From Dryococelus australis (Eukaryota > Arthropoda > Insecta > Phasmatodea > Phasmatidae), in assembly GCA_029891345.1 (NCBI GenBank), contig CM057000.1, positions 127,881,338 to 127,945,337 of the forward strand: 64,000 nucleotides of DNA, written 5' to 3'. The notes beneath the pieces were generated by a model that was not told the DNA's origin, did not search any database, and saw only the letters and a list, made by a program, of their open reading frames with translations. Position numbers and translations under genes: made by a program. Shown here one piece after another: positions 35,371 to 47,549 of the stretch (within the stretch, counting starts at the first letter, position 1; each line of letters begins with the position of its first letter).

Positions 35371-35639
35371 AATTTCGCGGATTCATTTAGCAGCAAAAGC
35401 TAGACTCCACAGCACTTCGTGTACTCGAGCTCCAGTTAGTCGTTCATTGGCTGATGATCCAGTTTCACCACAGGCCAAGAAGCACGGGATTTGATTCTTA
35501 TTCTCTTGTAGGTTCGTTTTTGGCTAAAATTAGCCCCGAATGTGTCTTACAAATTCCGATTCAATTGATAAACCAAGTCATACGTACGTGTGTTTCAAGT
35601 ATAGGTTTCCCTCAAATGAATCTGCGAAATTTCCGGGTC
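35363..35639. mobile_element. MITE-C copy 1
   Basis: Terminal inverted repeats GACCCGGAAATTTCGC (35363) and GCGAAATTTCCGGGTC (ending 35639) extend inward about 10 bp more with one mismatch. The interior TAGACTCCACAGCACTTCGT, then GTACTCGAGC and TTCATTGGCTGATGATCC, matches the inverse of the element at 51582-51878. No ORF of note. It abuts a truncated SINE1. Confidence 0.8.
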
Positions 35640-36489
35640 TCTGCTGATGACCTGTCTTTCTGCAATGGTTGAATTTAAACGCTTTTCCACAATAGGTGAA
35701 ATAAATATAGGGCGAGTGTTAGCTGGAGTGGTTTATTACTAATGCATTAAGTATAATTTGTTTTTTTTTTTCTCTCATATATATCACTAATTTACTCGTG
35801 TTTGTATTTTCTTTTCTTTTTGTCACATGTACTTTGTATGCGCTCTAGAGTACAAATCCCTTATAATGAATAATTCAAATAATTCATGCTAGAGACCTTT
35901 TTATATGCAGTCAAAGAAAACTTCTAGTTGGTGTGTGTTGTGGTGTTCTAGAGAGCAAACCTGTTCTGATTCTTATTGTCAAAGTACATTCTACATTTGC
36001 AGCTTTGTTCGGGTTGTATCCATGTTAATATTGCATTCATCAGCATGGTAAACATCTGATTATATTTCAAGAGATCGTTCTTTATCGCTTGTCTCTCCAG
36101 GCTTCCGTTAGAGCAATATATTCTTTCCGTTATCAAAATTCTATACAATTGTATGGTATTCGAAGAAGATTCTCTCAAATGTGCAACAAAAACGAAGGTT
36201 TCTATTGCCAATATTATGTTTTGTAAGAATTTTCCTCCCTGTACCATTTTTTTTATTTTTTTTATCGTCGCCCAGCAATAAGACGTTAGCTCTGAGAGAA
36301 ACTACAGAGTATGACGATCGACGTAAACTATCCTAACAGTGGTTTAAGGTGCGGGGTAATCTTTTATCATCAGTGAAGTTTTAGCATTGTGAAAGTCAGC
36401 CGTGCTTTATGGCTTTGCAGTCTTTCACCGAAAAGATAATACTAATAAATTTTAAGACATTAAATTCAATCCGTAAGAAATTCAATTTA
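35640..36489. other. AT-rich stretch, nothing recognised
   Basis: A 99-codon minus-strand ORF at 35948-36247 has no recognisable domain; codon content is not obviously protein-like. T-runs near 35760 and 36248. Confidence 0.4.
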
Positions 36490-36660
36490 TGTATATATAG
36501 AAGTCAAAGTTTGTATGTATCTAAGTATGTTGGTTCTCTATACAATTCTACGCGGTTAGACGAATCTGAGTCGCCCTTCGGTAACCAAAATTTTCTTCCC
36601 CCCTCCCACCCTGCGTCTAAAACCTCCAAAACCCGTAAAAAGGGGTCATGTATCTCAATT
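36490..36660 (+). mobile_element. Interspersed repeat fragment
   Basis: ATATAGAAGTCAAAGTTTGT, then ATGTATCTAAGTATGTTGGT is wording typical of dispersed arthropod repeats. It is cut by the SINE1 that starts at 36667. Class not assigned. Confidence 0.35.
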
Positions 36661-36666
36661 CTTAAT

Positions 36667-36926
36667 GGGGGCCACGGTGGACGAGCGGTTAGACTGCTCG
36701 CCTCCCACCAAGGTGGACCGGGCTCAATACCCGGCCCGTTCACTCCGGATCTTCGCAGGTAGGAATCGTGCAGGACGATGCCGCTGGTTGGCGGGTTTTC
36801 TCGTGTATCTCCTGTTTCCCACTTATATTTCATTCCTGTTTTTCTCCATACTCACCTCACTTCGCCCTCGTCGGCTCTCAAGACCTCGCTGTTAAGAGCC
36901 GCCCAAAATTTTTTACTTCACTTCAA
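36667..36926 (+). mobile_element. SINE1 copy
   Basis: Head GGGGGCCACGGTGGACGAGC, then B box CGGGCTCAATACCC, the body with GACGATGCCGCTGGTTGGCG and GTCGGCTCTCAAGACC, and a TTCACTTCAATT-like end. Flanking ORFs at 36409-36895 are incidental. Confidence 0.93.
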
Positions 36927-37496
36927 TTATTCACCGTTTAACGGATCTCTATAAAATGGGCGTCCTCCAGTACACAGTTTAAAATACTTTGTAGGCCAAA
37001 AAGGGTGAGAACTAGGTCGTATATTACTCGTTGTCCTCTTAGGGCCGGTTGACAAGCTCTGGCTGCGAGATCGAGGTGTGCCTTATTTGAAACAACTAAC
37101 GGCTTTTGATGACTTATTGAAATGTCGCAATTTTGTAAATGTTCGAAACATTTTTCTGCTAAGAAATGCCACCTTTATGATTCTTTTACGGCCTGTAATT
37201 TTTATGTTTTAAAAAACGTTCTTCTTTAATATTTGTAAAACCACTTAACTTAGTTATTATATTTTTAAGTTTACATGTTCATGACAACATATTTTTTAAA
37301 TAAAATGTTTTGTCGAAATTTATATCAAATTTGGTATTCCCCTTCATAAATATTATGACGACGAAGAGCGCTGTTAATTTAACACTTCCTGCTTATAAAC
37401 AAGGTTGGCTTTCCAACAACGAGGCATTTGGATTCGATAATGCTTCTCGTTTATAAACATCATAAGTGTTTAGTTAACTTTGTAGCTTTCTTTAAG
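36927..37496. other. AT-rich stretch, nothing recognised
   Basis: No ORF or repeat seen between the SINE and the inverted duplication. Confidence 0.45.
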
Positions 37497-38155
37497 TTTT
37501 GACGTGAATATGTCATTAAATTTGCAACCATAGTGGGAGACAATCCAGAAAATCCAGGGAATACAGAATCGGGGAACACAGATTGGCCTTGCAGCTCTGA
37601 ATCTATCATCTGCATTAAAAATTCAATTACACCACTCGATGGCCCAAGGATCAGAGAATATGTTAATTTGAGTGAGGACTGCGAAGCATCGCGCTCGAGA
37701 AGGGAGGGAGAAGGGGGGAGGGGCCAATTTTGAGCTCGTTTCGCCGCGTCTCATAAATTCCGCGTAGTATAACTTTCGACTAGGAGAAGCTACGACGCTC
37801 GTTTGAGTTCCAATCGACAGCTCTCGTCAAGATCAATCGATTGCGCGTATAAAAATATTTGTGTGGCGTGGTTCTAGTGAAATTGTATGCGTTAAATGTA
37901 AAAAAATATAGAAAAGTTATCAAATTTTCGGCCTATAATCGTTAAAAAGCCAAGTCGAAATAAGAAAATCATTTACGGTTGGGAAGAGCATCTCAAAAGC
38001 AATCCAGTGATACTTATAAAACCCCATACGATCGAGTGAAGCGGTGCCGGGAACCTAAAATAAACATCAAGGCGTCCGAGCGCGTCAACGTAGACGTATT
38101 CACGCAAAACAAACGGCTGTGTCCCCAACACAGCCAAATCCAATTTTTAAAATAC
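37497..38155 (+). repeat. Left arm of large inverted duplication
   Basis: This arm is matched, inverted, by about 39066-39716. Shared landmarks include TTTTGACGTGAATA at the outer edge, AAATTTGCAACCATA, and the inner CCCCAACACAGCCA. Two short ORFs (37533-37733 and 37979-38227) have close counterparts on the opposite strand in the other arm, for example VNVDVFTQNKR versus ANVDVFTQNKR. The arms are clearly diverged. No known protein is recognised. Confidence 0.85.
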
Positions 38156-38638
38156 ATTCCTACCTACAATGTTCCAGTGTTCGAGTTTCCTATTAAAAAA
38201 AAAAAAAACCCACGTACCATTAGTTAATGGAGTTGGAACGACCGCCAAATATATGTTGGATTGAAAGTCCTCTGTTCCGATGCGCAGCGCTCGCAAGTTC
38301 ATTCAATTTATCCCCGCCTCTCGCCGCACGCGCGCGCGCGCGCGGGCCCCATTATGCCGCTTGCCAAACTCTCGCTATGAAGTGGCCGCTTGCCAAAGGC
38401 GCGCGACCTCGCAACGAGGTCAGCGAAGCTGGCGGGGCCCAACTCCGCTCCTCCAGCTTCCAACTCGCAGTCGTACATCATTGTAATGCCCGCTCTAATG
38501 TCATCTCCTGCAAGCTGGGCGTGCACCATCGCCTGTCGTCGCTTTCGTAGGCTCGCGTCCGAACAGTCTTCAAGTATTTGAAATATAGTCACGGATACGC
38601 ACTAGAACTTCCACAGGCCGAATGGAAACCACTATGAA
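38156..38638. other. GC-rich interior of the inverted duplication
   Basis: About 38225-38560 is GC- and CpG-rich, with a (CG)n tract at 38329-38344 that could adopt Z-DNA. Several overlapping ORFs (up to 107 codons) occur on both strands with no recognised motif. Confidence 0.5.
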
Positions 38639-39062
38639 GGCTGTTCACGATTAAGTGAGCACTTTAGAAATGAACCTTAGAAAAAAGTCACTGCCCCTGC
38701 AGTCATATATTTTAATGGGCGGACTGGGTGACATTCGCCCGATAAAGTTGGTACCGGTGGATAAAAAGTAGTTCCATATCTTAACGTCGAATAAGTAGTG
38801 TTAGGTAACTATTTGTGATAACTTAAAATTATTTCTTTCGCTTTCTGTTTTTTTTTTTTTTAATGTATCGAAGTGTTAAAATTAGCACATTTGTTATGGA
38901 TTTACTTTCTTAATAATTTCACTGTTTCACTTGACCGACGAATGAATAAAGTGATGAGGCCCATGGCAATGTTAATTTTTATAAGGCGGAATAATACACA
39001 ACGTGTATACAAGTAGATCTTAAGCAGAGCTTTCAAAAGTGCTCATTTGACCGTGAACAGCC
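38639..39062 (+). mobile_element. MITE-A copy 8, full length
   Basis: From GGCTGTTCACGATTAAGTGA to AAAAGTGCTCATTTGACCGT plus GAACAGCC, 424 bp. It lies in the spacer between the two arms of the inverted duplication, and its right end nearly touches the start of the right arm. Confidence 0.95.
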
Positions 39063-39065
39063 TGT

Positions 39066-39716
39066 AATAAAAATTGAGTGTGGCTGTGTTGGGGACACGG
39101 CCGTTTGTTTTGCGTGAACACGTCTACGTTGGCGCAATCGGACGCCTTGATGTTTATTTTACGTTCCTGGCACCGCTTCAATCGATAATATGGGGCTTCA
39201 TGGGTATCGCTGGATTTCTTTTGAGATGCTCTTTCCAACCGTATACGATTAGTGTATTTCGACTTGGCTTTTTGACTAGTATTGGCCGAAATTGTGTTAA
39301 GTTTTCTTAACTTTTTACATTAAACGCATACAACTTCACCATAACCACGCCACACAAATGTTTTCATACACGCAATCGATTGATCTTGAGATCTGTCGAT
39401 TGAACTTCTCCTAGTCAAAGAAGTTATACTATGGGGAAGTTATTAGACGCAGTGAAACGAACTCAAAATTGCGGCGAACCCCCCCTCCTTCCCTCCCCCC
39501 CCCCCCCGAACAATCGATTCTTCGCAGTGCTCGTTCAACGTAACATATTCTTTGATCCTTTGGCAATCGAGTGGTGTAATTGAATTTTGAATGTAGACAA
39601 TAGATTCGGAGCTGCAAGACCAAACTGTATCCCCCCCCCCCCCCGATTTTGTTATCGGATTTTCTGTATTGCCGCCCATTATGGTTGCAAATTTAAAGAC
39701 GTATTCACGTCAAAAT
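39066..39716 (-). repeat. Right arm of large inverted duplication
   Basis: Inverse of 37497-38155. ORFs at 39020-39238 and 39443-39679 (minus) parallel those of the left arm, for example SSESIVYIQNSITPLD versus SSESIICIKNSITPLD. C-runs at about 39497-39507 and 39631-39643 interrupt this arm and are absent from the left arm. Confidence 0.85.
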
Positions 39717-39796
39717 TACCATCTCCTTCCTCAACATACCATCAAGACTCGACATTTAACATTATACGTACGTTAAGATTGGGAAAAATGTATGCG

Positions 39797-39823
39797 TGTG
39801 TGTGTATATATATACACACACAC
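39797..39823. repeat. Alternating palindrome (TG)n(TA)n(CA)n
   Basis: A run of TG, then TA, then CA dinucleotides forms a self-complementary stretch. Simple repeat. Confidence 0.85.
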
Positions 39824-39843
39824 AAATTTCCTTTAACTTCACG

Positions 39844-40099
39844 CGGGGCCGTGGTGGTGTAGTGGTTAGAATACCCACTTCCCACCTAGGCTAACCGTGT
39901 TCGATTCCCGGCGGGGCCGCTCTAGGACCCTCGCATGTGAGAAACGTGCTGGACGATGCCGCTGGTCGGCGGGCCTTCTCGGGGATCTCCCGCTTACACC
40001 CTGCCCTTGCATTCCGGCGCTGCTCCATACTCACCCCGCTTCGCCCTCGTCAGTTCTCAAGACCTCGCTGTTAAGAGCCGCCCAATAATCTTATTCATC
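39844..40099 (+). mobile_element. SINE1 copy, full length
   Basis: CGGGGCCGTGGTGGTGTAGT head with A box, then B box GTGTTCGATTCCC, the body with GACGATGCCGCTGGTCGGCG, GGGGATCTCCCGCTTAC and TTCCGGCGCTGCTCCATACT, and ends CGCTGTTAAGAGCCGCCCAA. It is one of the best copies for a consensus. Confidence 0.93.
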
Positions 40100-41681
40100 C
40101 AGTTTCACGTTATTTTTTTCTTGGCTTATAATCTTGCTACTCTACCCCGAATGCTGTAATTCAAATGTTTTTTTTTTTTGTAGAATGGTAGTTTGAAGTA
40201 GAATACTACATTCATGATCTTGGATCTGCGTGTTGAGAGTGAAGTAAGGCATGCCATCAATCTTTATACATGATATATATGATTTTTAATAATCACAATG
40301 TATTGCTCCCTGTGATGCCCAGGTTTTTTACGTCATAACTGTTCATTACGTATGAAATGTGAAAAAAAAAAACTGCATTAATTTCGCAAGAAGCAGAATG
40401 ATATTAAAATTGGGGAAAATACAAAATATATTGCAGAATTATAAGCTTCGTAAAATATGTACCAATCGTCCTGATATTTAAAACAAATAATGATATGGAA
40501 AAATTGTTAGCAATCTGAACAGCTCTTGTAAGTGGTGCTGCGCAATACATTTCACTTAAGAAATGTCTCATGTAACTTATTTTTCACAACAGACTGTCTT
40601 TATTCCGTGACATTTTTAATAATTGCTCTGCTGAAATGATTTGTTTCTTATGCTTGTCTTTGATGCCAGGTAATGCTTTAATTTTCATTGTAACGAAAGT
40701 AAGTTTCGCACTTATCATAACATGACATTGTTTGAATGTCGCTGTTGTTTACATTTATTTCATCTACGTAACAGGGAACAGAAGGAAATTGCAATATTTA
40801 CAATGAAAAATTGGAAATAAATATGCTCTTTGTATTGCGTTCTGAAGTAAGAAAATCTTTTTATGGCGTTTCACATGCATAGTCGTGACGTGTTAGCATT
40901 TTGAGATACGACAGTTTTGCATTCGTAATGGTTCTCGGCGGTTTTGTGATTCGATTACGCGCTCGTCAAAGAACAAAATCATCTCCTGCCCATATAATTC
41001 GCTTCTCTGGTGTACATTTTTGCACTTGGTATCACAGACGATCCAAGACATGAACATTACTGGTGTCTGTTAATCAATTCGCAAATATAAATGTTTTCAT
41101 GACCGCATAACCTATTTTAAGTATGAGCTGCCAAAGTCGTGCCATGACTTTGAAGATAGATTACAATCTATATTCAAAACGCCAGGTTTGGCTCGGGCAA
41201 TGGTACCTATCGGTAGCAAGTACCGGATACGTGTAGTAGCTCGCAGATGAAGAAATCAATACTTAATTCGTATTTTCTCGCGCCTTGTAAGGCAGCAAGC
41301 ACATTTCACTTTGACTACTTATTTAGCGTGCGATAGCATACTGGCAGAGACCTTGTTTGAAGTGAATATGAGCTCTAATCTCGACTTGGACATGAATTGT
41401 TTATCTCTTATTCTACCAACAGCTATGGACTACAACATCCTGAAACTTACTACGCCGTAAACCTGAACGGATATATAAATATGTTATCAATCTACAGTAA
41501 TGTACACATTTTATTGTGCGTTTATTATTACTAATAGTGGTTAAAGTATTCAGATTTTGTATACCGTAACCGTTTCTATGCCTAGCACTTTAAACGAAGA
41601 CTTTTGAATAAACAATGTTATCTGTCACCAAATACCATATTACATTATTTTACCATCTACAGATTGAGGTCAAGTGTATGA
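40100..41681. other. AT-rich stretch, nothing recognised
   Basis: No ORF above 60 codons and no repeat structure seen. Confidence 0.45.
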
Positions 41682-42495
41682 AAACTTAAGGTTGAAGTAA
41701 AACAACTGCCTATGGAGTACTGCATCTGACTGTACATTGCGAAGAACTCGTATAAAAAATTAGTACAGACACCATAAATATTTGTCAGAAAAGTGCGATT
41801 TATGCTGTATATGAAATAATAATGTATATATATTTGCAACACTAAAAAATAGTTTACAAAAATATACTTTTTAAATTTAAAGAACTAATCGAACGATAGA
41901 TTCCGCATTTTTAACAAAAATTGAGCACACTTCCGATTTGAATATTTCGGAAAACAGAATTTACAAGAAAGAAAATCTTCTTCAAGAAAGATCGTCATAA
42001 TATTTATCATGTGTAATAAAATAATAGTGATAATCTATATATCAATATTTTATAATGAACTTTATTTACGTCTGTTTCAGCCATAAATGTTTGTGACAAA
42101 TGGACGCACATAAAATTAGTTATAAAACAATATTTCCTACATTATTATTACAATTTTCGTACATATAATCATAGTAAACATTATGACGATATTCCACGGC
42201 GAAGATTTTCATTAAAATTCTGCTTTCTGAAGCATCCAGAATGGAGATGCGCTTAAATATGTTTAAAAATACAGACTATTTTAATCGATTATTTTTTTAC
42301 ATTTAAAAAGTATATTTTATAAAAAAATATTTTACAATGTTGCAAAATATATTACATTATTTTTTCATATACAGCATAAATCGCACTTTTCTGACATTTT
42401 CTATGGTGTCTGTACTATTTTGTTATGAGTTCTTCATGTTGTATAGTCGGGTGCAGTGCTCCATAGGCAGTTGCTTTGCTTCAACCTTAATGCAT
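41682..42495. repeat. Inverted repeat with arms of about 240 bp
   Basis: Arms at about 41682-41930 and 42250-42495 are inverse copies, with outer edges AAGGTTGAAGTAAAACAACT and its inverse form ending CTTCAACCTTAA. Shared parts include CAACTGCCTATGGAGYACTG and AAATATACTTTTTAAAT-like strings. Opposite-strand ORFs in the two arms (41657-41842 minus, 42337-42645 plus) share YFIYSINRTFLT because of this. It may be a foldback element; no transposase is present. Confidence 0.8.
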
Positions 42496-43853
42496 AGCGA
42501 ATATAGCAAGGAAACGTTCAGTTACTCCCCTGGAATCGCGACAAGAAACCAAGTTGAAACCAATGTTTGTGATAAGGCTGGAACTGATGATTGTAGGCAT
42601 GTAATTAAGTTGTACTTAATGGAATATTTGACACGTAATTTGTAAGTCTCGTATGAATCACAGAATCTGGCATCGTAACACGCGGCGGCGCGTAATTTAA
42701 ATGTCCTCACTGAGAATGATAAGACCAGCTTTCGCGGCTGTACTATTTGCAGATGCTGGGTTCATATAACACGCAGAATGTTGCAAGTGGGTGTTTCAAT
42801 ACCCATTCCCTCGTAGACTGACGTATAATCAGTAATTAATCAATGCAATACATTCGTTCCAGACAAATATAATGCCATCGAAAACCTAACCGAGCTTTGG
42901 TCGAATAAAACACACATTTTGGCTTAAAATGTAATTTTAATTTACACGTACCTTGATGTATTTGAGTTATGGAACCAGGCAGGGATTTTATAATAAACAT
43001 GTGTCTCTCAGGATTCTATAGCAGTAAACCCTATGATAGAACATTATTTGAACACAGATATTCCACATTAGTTTGAAAGAACAAATACAATCTTGTAGTT
43101 CAGAATCTTTTCAATTGAGTAGAAATTACACATGATAACATGAACTTTATTTACGTAGAGTGAACCAAGCAAGCTGTAATTTTTGCTCCAACCAAAAACA
43201 AATCTTCCGCTTTGCAGGAGCATCATTTGTAAAGTGACCACAGATCTTATGTTTTTCTTCAGTCTCGCTAGTAAATACAGGACTTCCGTTCACAGAGTTT
43301 TATCTCTCGGATTTATTTACATATCCTAATGTTTGTGGCTTCGCCTAGGGAAATTGAAATTCGTGGATTTAATCAAGTTCAAAAGAACTCTGGGACATTT
43401 ATTATTTACCACTTTTGGTTACTTATAACAGATGCCATTTTAATTTAATATATAGTTGAGTCGTTGCTAACGTGACTACAAGCCATTGCAACATCTTTGT
43501 GACGTCACTTGTGATAGGCAATAAAATAGCTGCGTGACATTATCTTGGAATGTATGTAGTAACTCAGAAAACTAAAATAAGTAGTACTAAATACAATATT
43601 TTACTTGATTACAATTTGTTTTATTTGTAAACAAATTAGGAGTGATTATAAATAATAAAACTTAATGATAAATTCTCTGAATACATAAACTAGATGTAGG
43701 CAATTTCTTAATTTTCGTTGAATTTACACTGTGGCCATTAGCAAACAAGGAGGGAACCTTGTTCATAAATATTACCTTATTATGCATTTCCTTATTTTGT
43801 AAAATAGTTGCAAAGCATTTCATAATTATTCTTTGGATAGTAATCATGTAATA
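42496..43853. other. AT-rich stretch, nothing recognised
   Basis: It ends with the TA dinucleotide (43852-43853) used as target by the Tc1-like element. No gene seen. Confidence 0.45.
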
Positions 43854-45220
43854 CAGTAACGTTTGTGAAAAATGCAACACCGAGAAGGATACATCTGATT
43901 GGAATTAAGTTGATACCAGTTATTAGGTGCGTGACGATACATATTTGATTAGTATTACAGAACTGTACATGATCACTGTCCTTGACAATTCAATTTGTCG
44001 TGAACCCCCCACGTCCTGAAATCAGAGCCACTAAACGTGACTTGAAATCAAAGAGGACCTGGATGTGTTCCTGGGGAATCTCCCTCCACGCGGTTTGTAT
44101 GCGAGTTCACAAAGCATTAACATTGGCTGCTGGAGGACCGTGACGAACAAATCGCCGACAAACCATATTCTAGCTATGTTCGATGGGCGACATGTCAGGC
44201 GAACGTTCAGGCCAGGGAAGACTTGCACATTCCTCGCCTCATGTGGCCCGGTGTTGTCCTGCTGAAATATGGCACGCGGAGTCGTCTGAAGGATGGGCAT
44301 TACCTCGGGCTCTAACATCGCCTTGATGTAGCAGTTGCTGTTCATATTGGCCTGTATATGTAGGAGTCGATATCGCATGTTGCATCCAATGGCACCGTAA
44401 ACCATCACACTCGGCGTTTGTCCGCTATGGCGCTCCACAATGCAGGCTGCCAGATTGCGGTCACCACGGTGGCGTCTAACACGTATGTGGCCATCACTGT
44501 AGGACAGGTTGAAGCGAGACTCGTCTGAAATCACTACGTTTTACCACTCAGCTTGCCAGCGACGGCGTTCACGTGCCCATTGCAGTCTGAGGCTCTAGTG
44601 GTTTCTGGACAATGGAAGCCGACGCGATGGCATGCGTGCCACCTGTCCAGCCCGCAGACAGACGGCGTCGAACCGCCGACGCAGGAAGATCCACTCCCGT
44701 TGCAGTGGTCCAGTGTTGAGCCAACACCGTGGACGAGGCTGTACAGTCTGTTACGGCCATGCGGACGAGATGGCGGTCATCCCGTGTAGAGGTCACGTTG
44801 CGTGGTCCAGTACCCGCACGTCGCTGCGTGCGACCCTCTTCTAGCCACTGGTTCCACACACGCATCACCGTTGTAGCAGCATGCCCTGTACGAGCCGAAA
44901 CGTCACTATTTGACAAACCCGTTTCCCGGAGACCTATCATTCTGCTCCTTTCGAACTCACTCCATGCTCATATGGCACTCTTTGACGTCTACGAGGCATA
45001 CTGACACTTGCGTTCATTTCGTTGTACGGCTCTTCATTTGCTGAGCTTGGCGTAACACTGACCTTCCCGGTCTCACAAGAGAGGGCGCTGCTGGGCTTAC
45101 GCGTACGCCATATTTCTGAAATCGTTATCATTTATTGCTGGCACACTTACATAAATCCCCCGAGTTTGGATTCATTTGGGCCATTCTTTCTGGGTGTCGT
45201 AGTTTTCACAAACAATAGTG
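43854..45220 (-). mobile_element. Tc1-like transposon with TIRs and TA duplication
   Basis: The left end CAGTAACGTTTGTGAAAAAT and the inverse of the right end CACTATTGTTTGTGAAAACT agree over about 35 bp (continuing as ACRMCACCCAGAA-like). TA flanks both ends (43852-43853 and 45221-45222). The length of 1,367 bp is normal for Tc1 elements. The interior holds a single minus-strand transposase pseudogene. TIR decay and coding breaks show an old, immobile copy. Confidence 0.88.
43990..44999 (-). pseudogene. Tc1-like transposase (DD34E type), broken
   Basis: A transposase of this family cuts and pastes its element at TA sites. The likely start is the ATG at 44999 (MPRRRQRVPYE), followed by a frame break. 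The ORF at 44569-44940 then carries the paired-like helix-turn-helix region (MIGLRETGLSNSDVSARTGH, RVWNQWLEEGRTQRRAGTGP). The ORF at 44031-44534 carries the catalytic part: first Asp in SDESRFNL and second Asp in QQDNTGPHEAR. The third acidic motif, MSPIEH, lies at about 44178-44195 but in another frame, followed by a stop codon. There are at least three frame disruptions. The stop at 43990-43992 is close to the family's usual end. Not functional. Confidence 0.9.
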
Positions 45221-45799
45221 TATATAATGTGTGCCTAGTGAAGATTTTCTAAATGTAACCTCATTGGATTGTACTGTACAAATTTCGCTGTGTATTATAT
45301 TTTGTAAAATATCTGTGTTTTTAAAAATAATTTCTAGAAACTAGCTAATGACATATTTAAAATTCTTTCCATAATTTTTTTTGAGATCAGTTAAATCGTA
45401 TTTATTAGTAAACTCGAAATACTGCAAAAAGCGTCATTATGTATAAGGTTCATGAAACATTTTAGCTGCGTTGTAGGCCTAAACAGCTATCCTTGTCTTA
45501 TTGCTGATGCTAGTTCACACAAACACACAAAATACAAATAATCATATTAGTTAATTGTCACTGTATCTATTGAAATCTATAGAGTTTGTAAAAATCGTCT
45601 ATTAACACCTAAGAACTTTGTGAGCACGAATTTCTTTCGCCAAAGAGCGCTGAACCAAGCATTTACTTTTTGTAATTGTAAGGGAACTTAATGATGTACA
45701 CTGTCGCCTGTCAGTTATATCCAAGACACTGAACAACGCGTAACTCTAACACTTTGGAGTATTATTACAAAATGAACCACACCTTTAATACAATCACAG
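45221..45799. other. AT-rich stretch, nothing recognised
   Basis: Between the Tc1 element and the next inverted repeat; no feature recognised. Confidence 0.4.
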
Positions 45800-47305
45800 T
45801 CAGCCACATATAATTAACTGACCAGTCAGCCAGTCACACTGGCCACTTAAATTTGTCTGGTAGTCTTGACGTCAATAGCTTGGCTAAGATATTGTAACGG
45901 TTAAGTACAGTATTTAAAGGTAATCGGAAAAAGGTAGGAATGAAGCCTATTTTGTAAACTTGCTACAATTATTTAGCAGTGATTACTTTATAATATGTTT
46001 GAGAGAGTATATCGTAGGTAGAATAAATTAAAACGCAATAACAATATTTATTTAATGTCGACCAAATTATGTGCAGATTATTGTGGCCGTACATCCACAG
46101 GAACATTATGGAATTGAGTTCTGTCCGAATTGAGTGTTCGAATCAAAATATGCTGGTAATTTATTACATCAGAAGTCGAGAAGTTGGTGTTAAAGGATAA
46201 TTCTAAACATTCCTACTTTGTATATAAGTCTATTTTAAACATTTTCACGAAATGACAATTCAAGTTCTCATATTAAAGGTATATCTGTTTTATATACTGT
46301 TGAAGATTCTGTGTTTTCCACGCGAATCCAAAACAAAGATGACCACATTTTATTCCACACGATTTCAACGAAATAATGAAGTTTTACTGAAACCAGCCAT
46401 CTAATTTCAAAAGTCAGTTACGTCTAACTAGGTAGCCATGTTTGACTTCAACAAAACGCTCACAAAAATAGCTATTTCCTGCTTTTTGTTAGCATAAAAT
46501 GGGTTGCAAATATATGCGAGATTGTTTGCTCCAATTTTGAAACTGCAGTCAAATAGTTAATAAGGTGACTACAAGATATATACATCAAGGGCCTGGTTCT
46601 AAAAAAAACATTGGTAATGAAATATGAAATATAAATCAACTCACGCGGGTACCAATTAAATCACGTTCTCAGAGCATATTAATAATATTAAAGCCGCTTA
46701 CATTCACTGCTTCTGTGATACACAAACTTACTGTTCACGCATCTATAACTGCATTAACGACAATATTCAAATGATGTTGCATACCAAGCTCACTGCTACC
46801 ACGCTGACTGTTGAGTGTTCTAGCGGTGCCTTTGAATGTTTAAAATGCACTTATATGAAAAGGAAAAACCTTTAAAATTATTTTTTGCCGTCTCCTTCTC
46901 TATTTAGATTGTGATAAGCTACCAGCATATTTTGATTCCAGAACTGAATCCCTACAGAACTCAATTTCATAGTGGTCCTGTTGATGAACGGCCACAATAA
47001 TCTATACATAATTTGGTAGACATTAAATAAATATTGTTATTACGTTTTAATTTATTCTAACTAAGATGTACTCACTGAAACACCTGATACAGTAATCAAT
47101 GCTAAATAACAGTAGCAATTTTACAAAATAACAGTTTCAATCCTATATTTATCCGATTACCATTAAATACTGCACTTAACAGTTACAACCGAGACTTCAA
47201 AGTTTTACCACATCTGTTAGCCAAGTTAGTGACGTCTCGGCTACACAGCAAACTTAATTGGCAATATGGCTGGCTGCTTGGTTAGTTTATATACAGAATG
47301 GCACA
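45800..47305. repeat. Long inverted repeat, arms of 350 bp or more
   Basis: The left arm (about 45800-46155, with weaker similarity to about 46230) and right arm (about 46915-47305, with weaker similarity from about 46830) are inverse copies. Landmarks: ACGCAATAACAATATTTATT versus ATAAATATTGTTATTACGTT, TTGTGGCCGTACATCCACAG versus CTGTTGATGAACGGCCACAA, and CAAAATATGCTGGTA versus TACCAGCATATTTTG. The spacer is AT-rich without an ORF. This may be a foldback or non-autonomous DNA element. Confidence 0.82.
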
Positions 47306-47549
47306 GTGTCACTGCGAAAAAACTTCTAGGGGTCATAGGTGTTGCAATGAGGAACGACTTTTGTGAGAGAACGGATGTCCGGAGACGCGTCGCTTAGACG
47401 CTAGGCGTCTTTGTACAACACGTTATAGCGCCTGATAGGCTGGCAGTCTGCTGTGCACCCAACAGGCACCAGCTGCGTATCTCCCAGGAAACACTGTTAT
47501 TTGATGTGTACTGTAATACTGTCCGATAATAAGCACACTGATGAATAAA
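47306..47549. other. Short unassigned spacer
   Basis: Nothing recognised between the inverted repeat and the next MITE-A. Confidence 0.4.
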
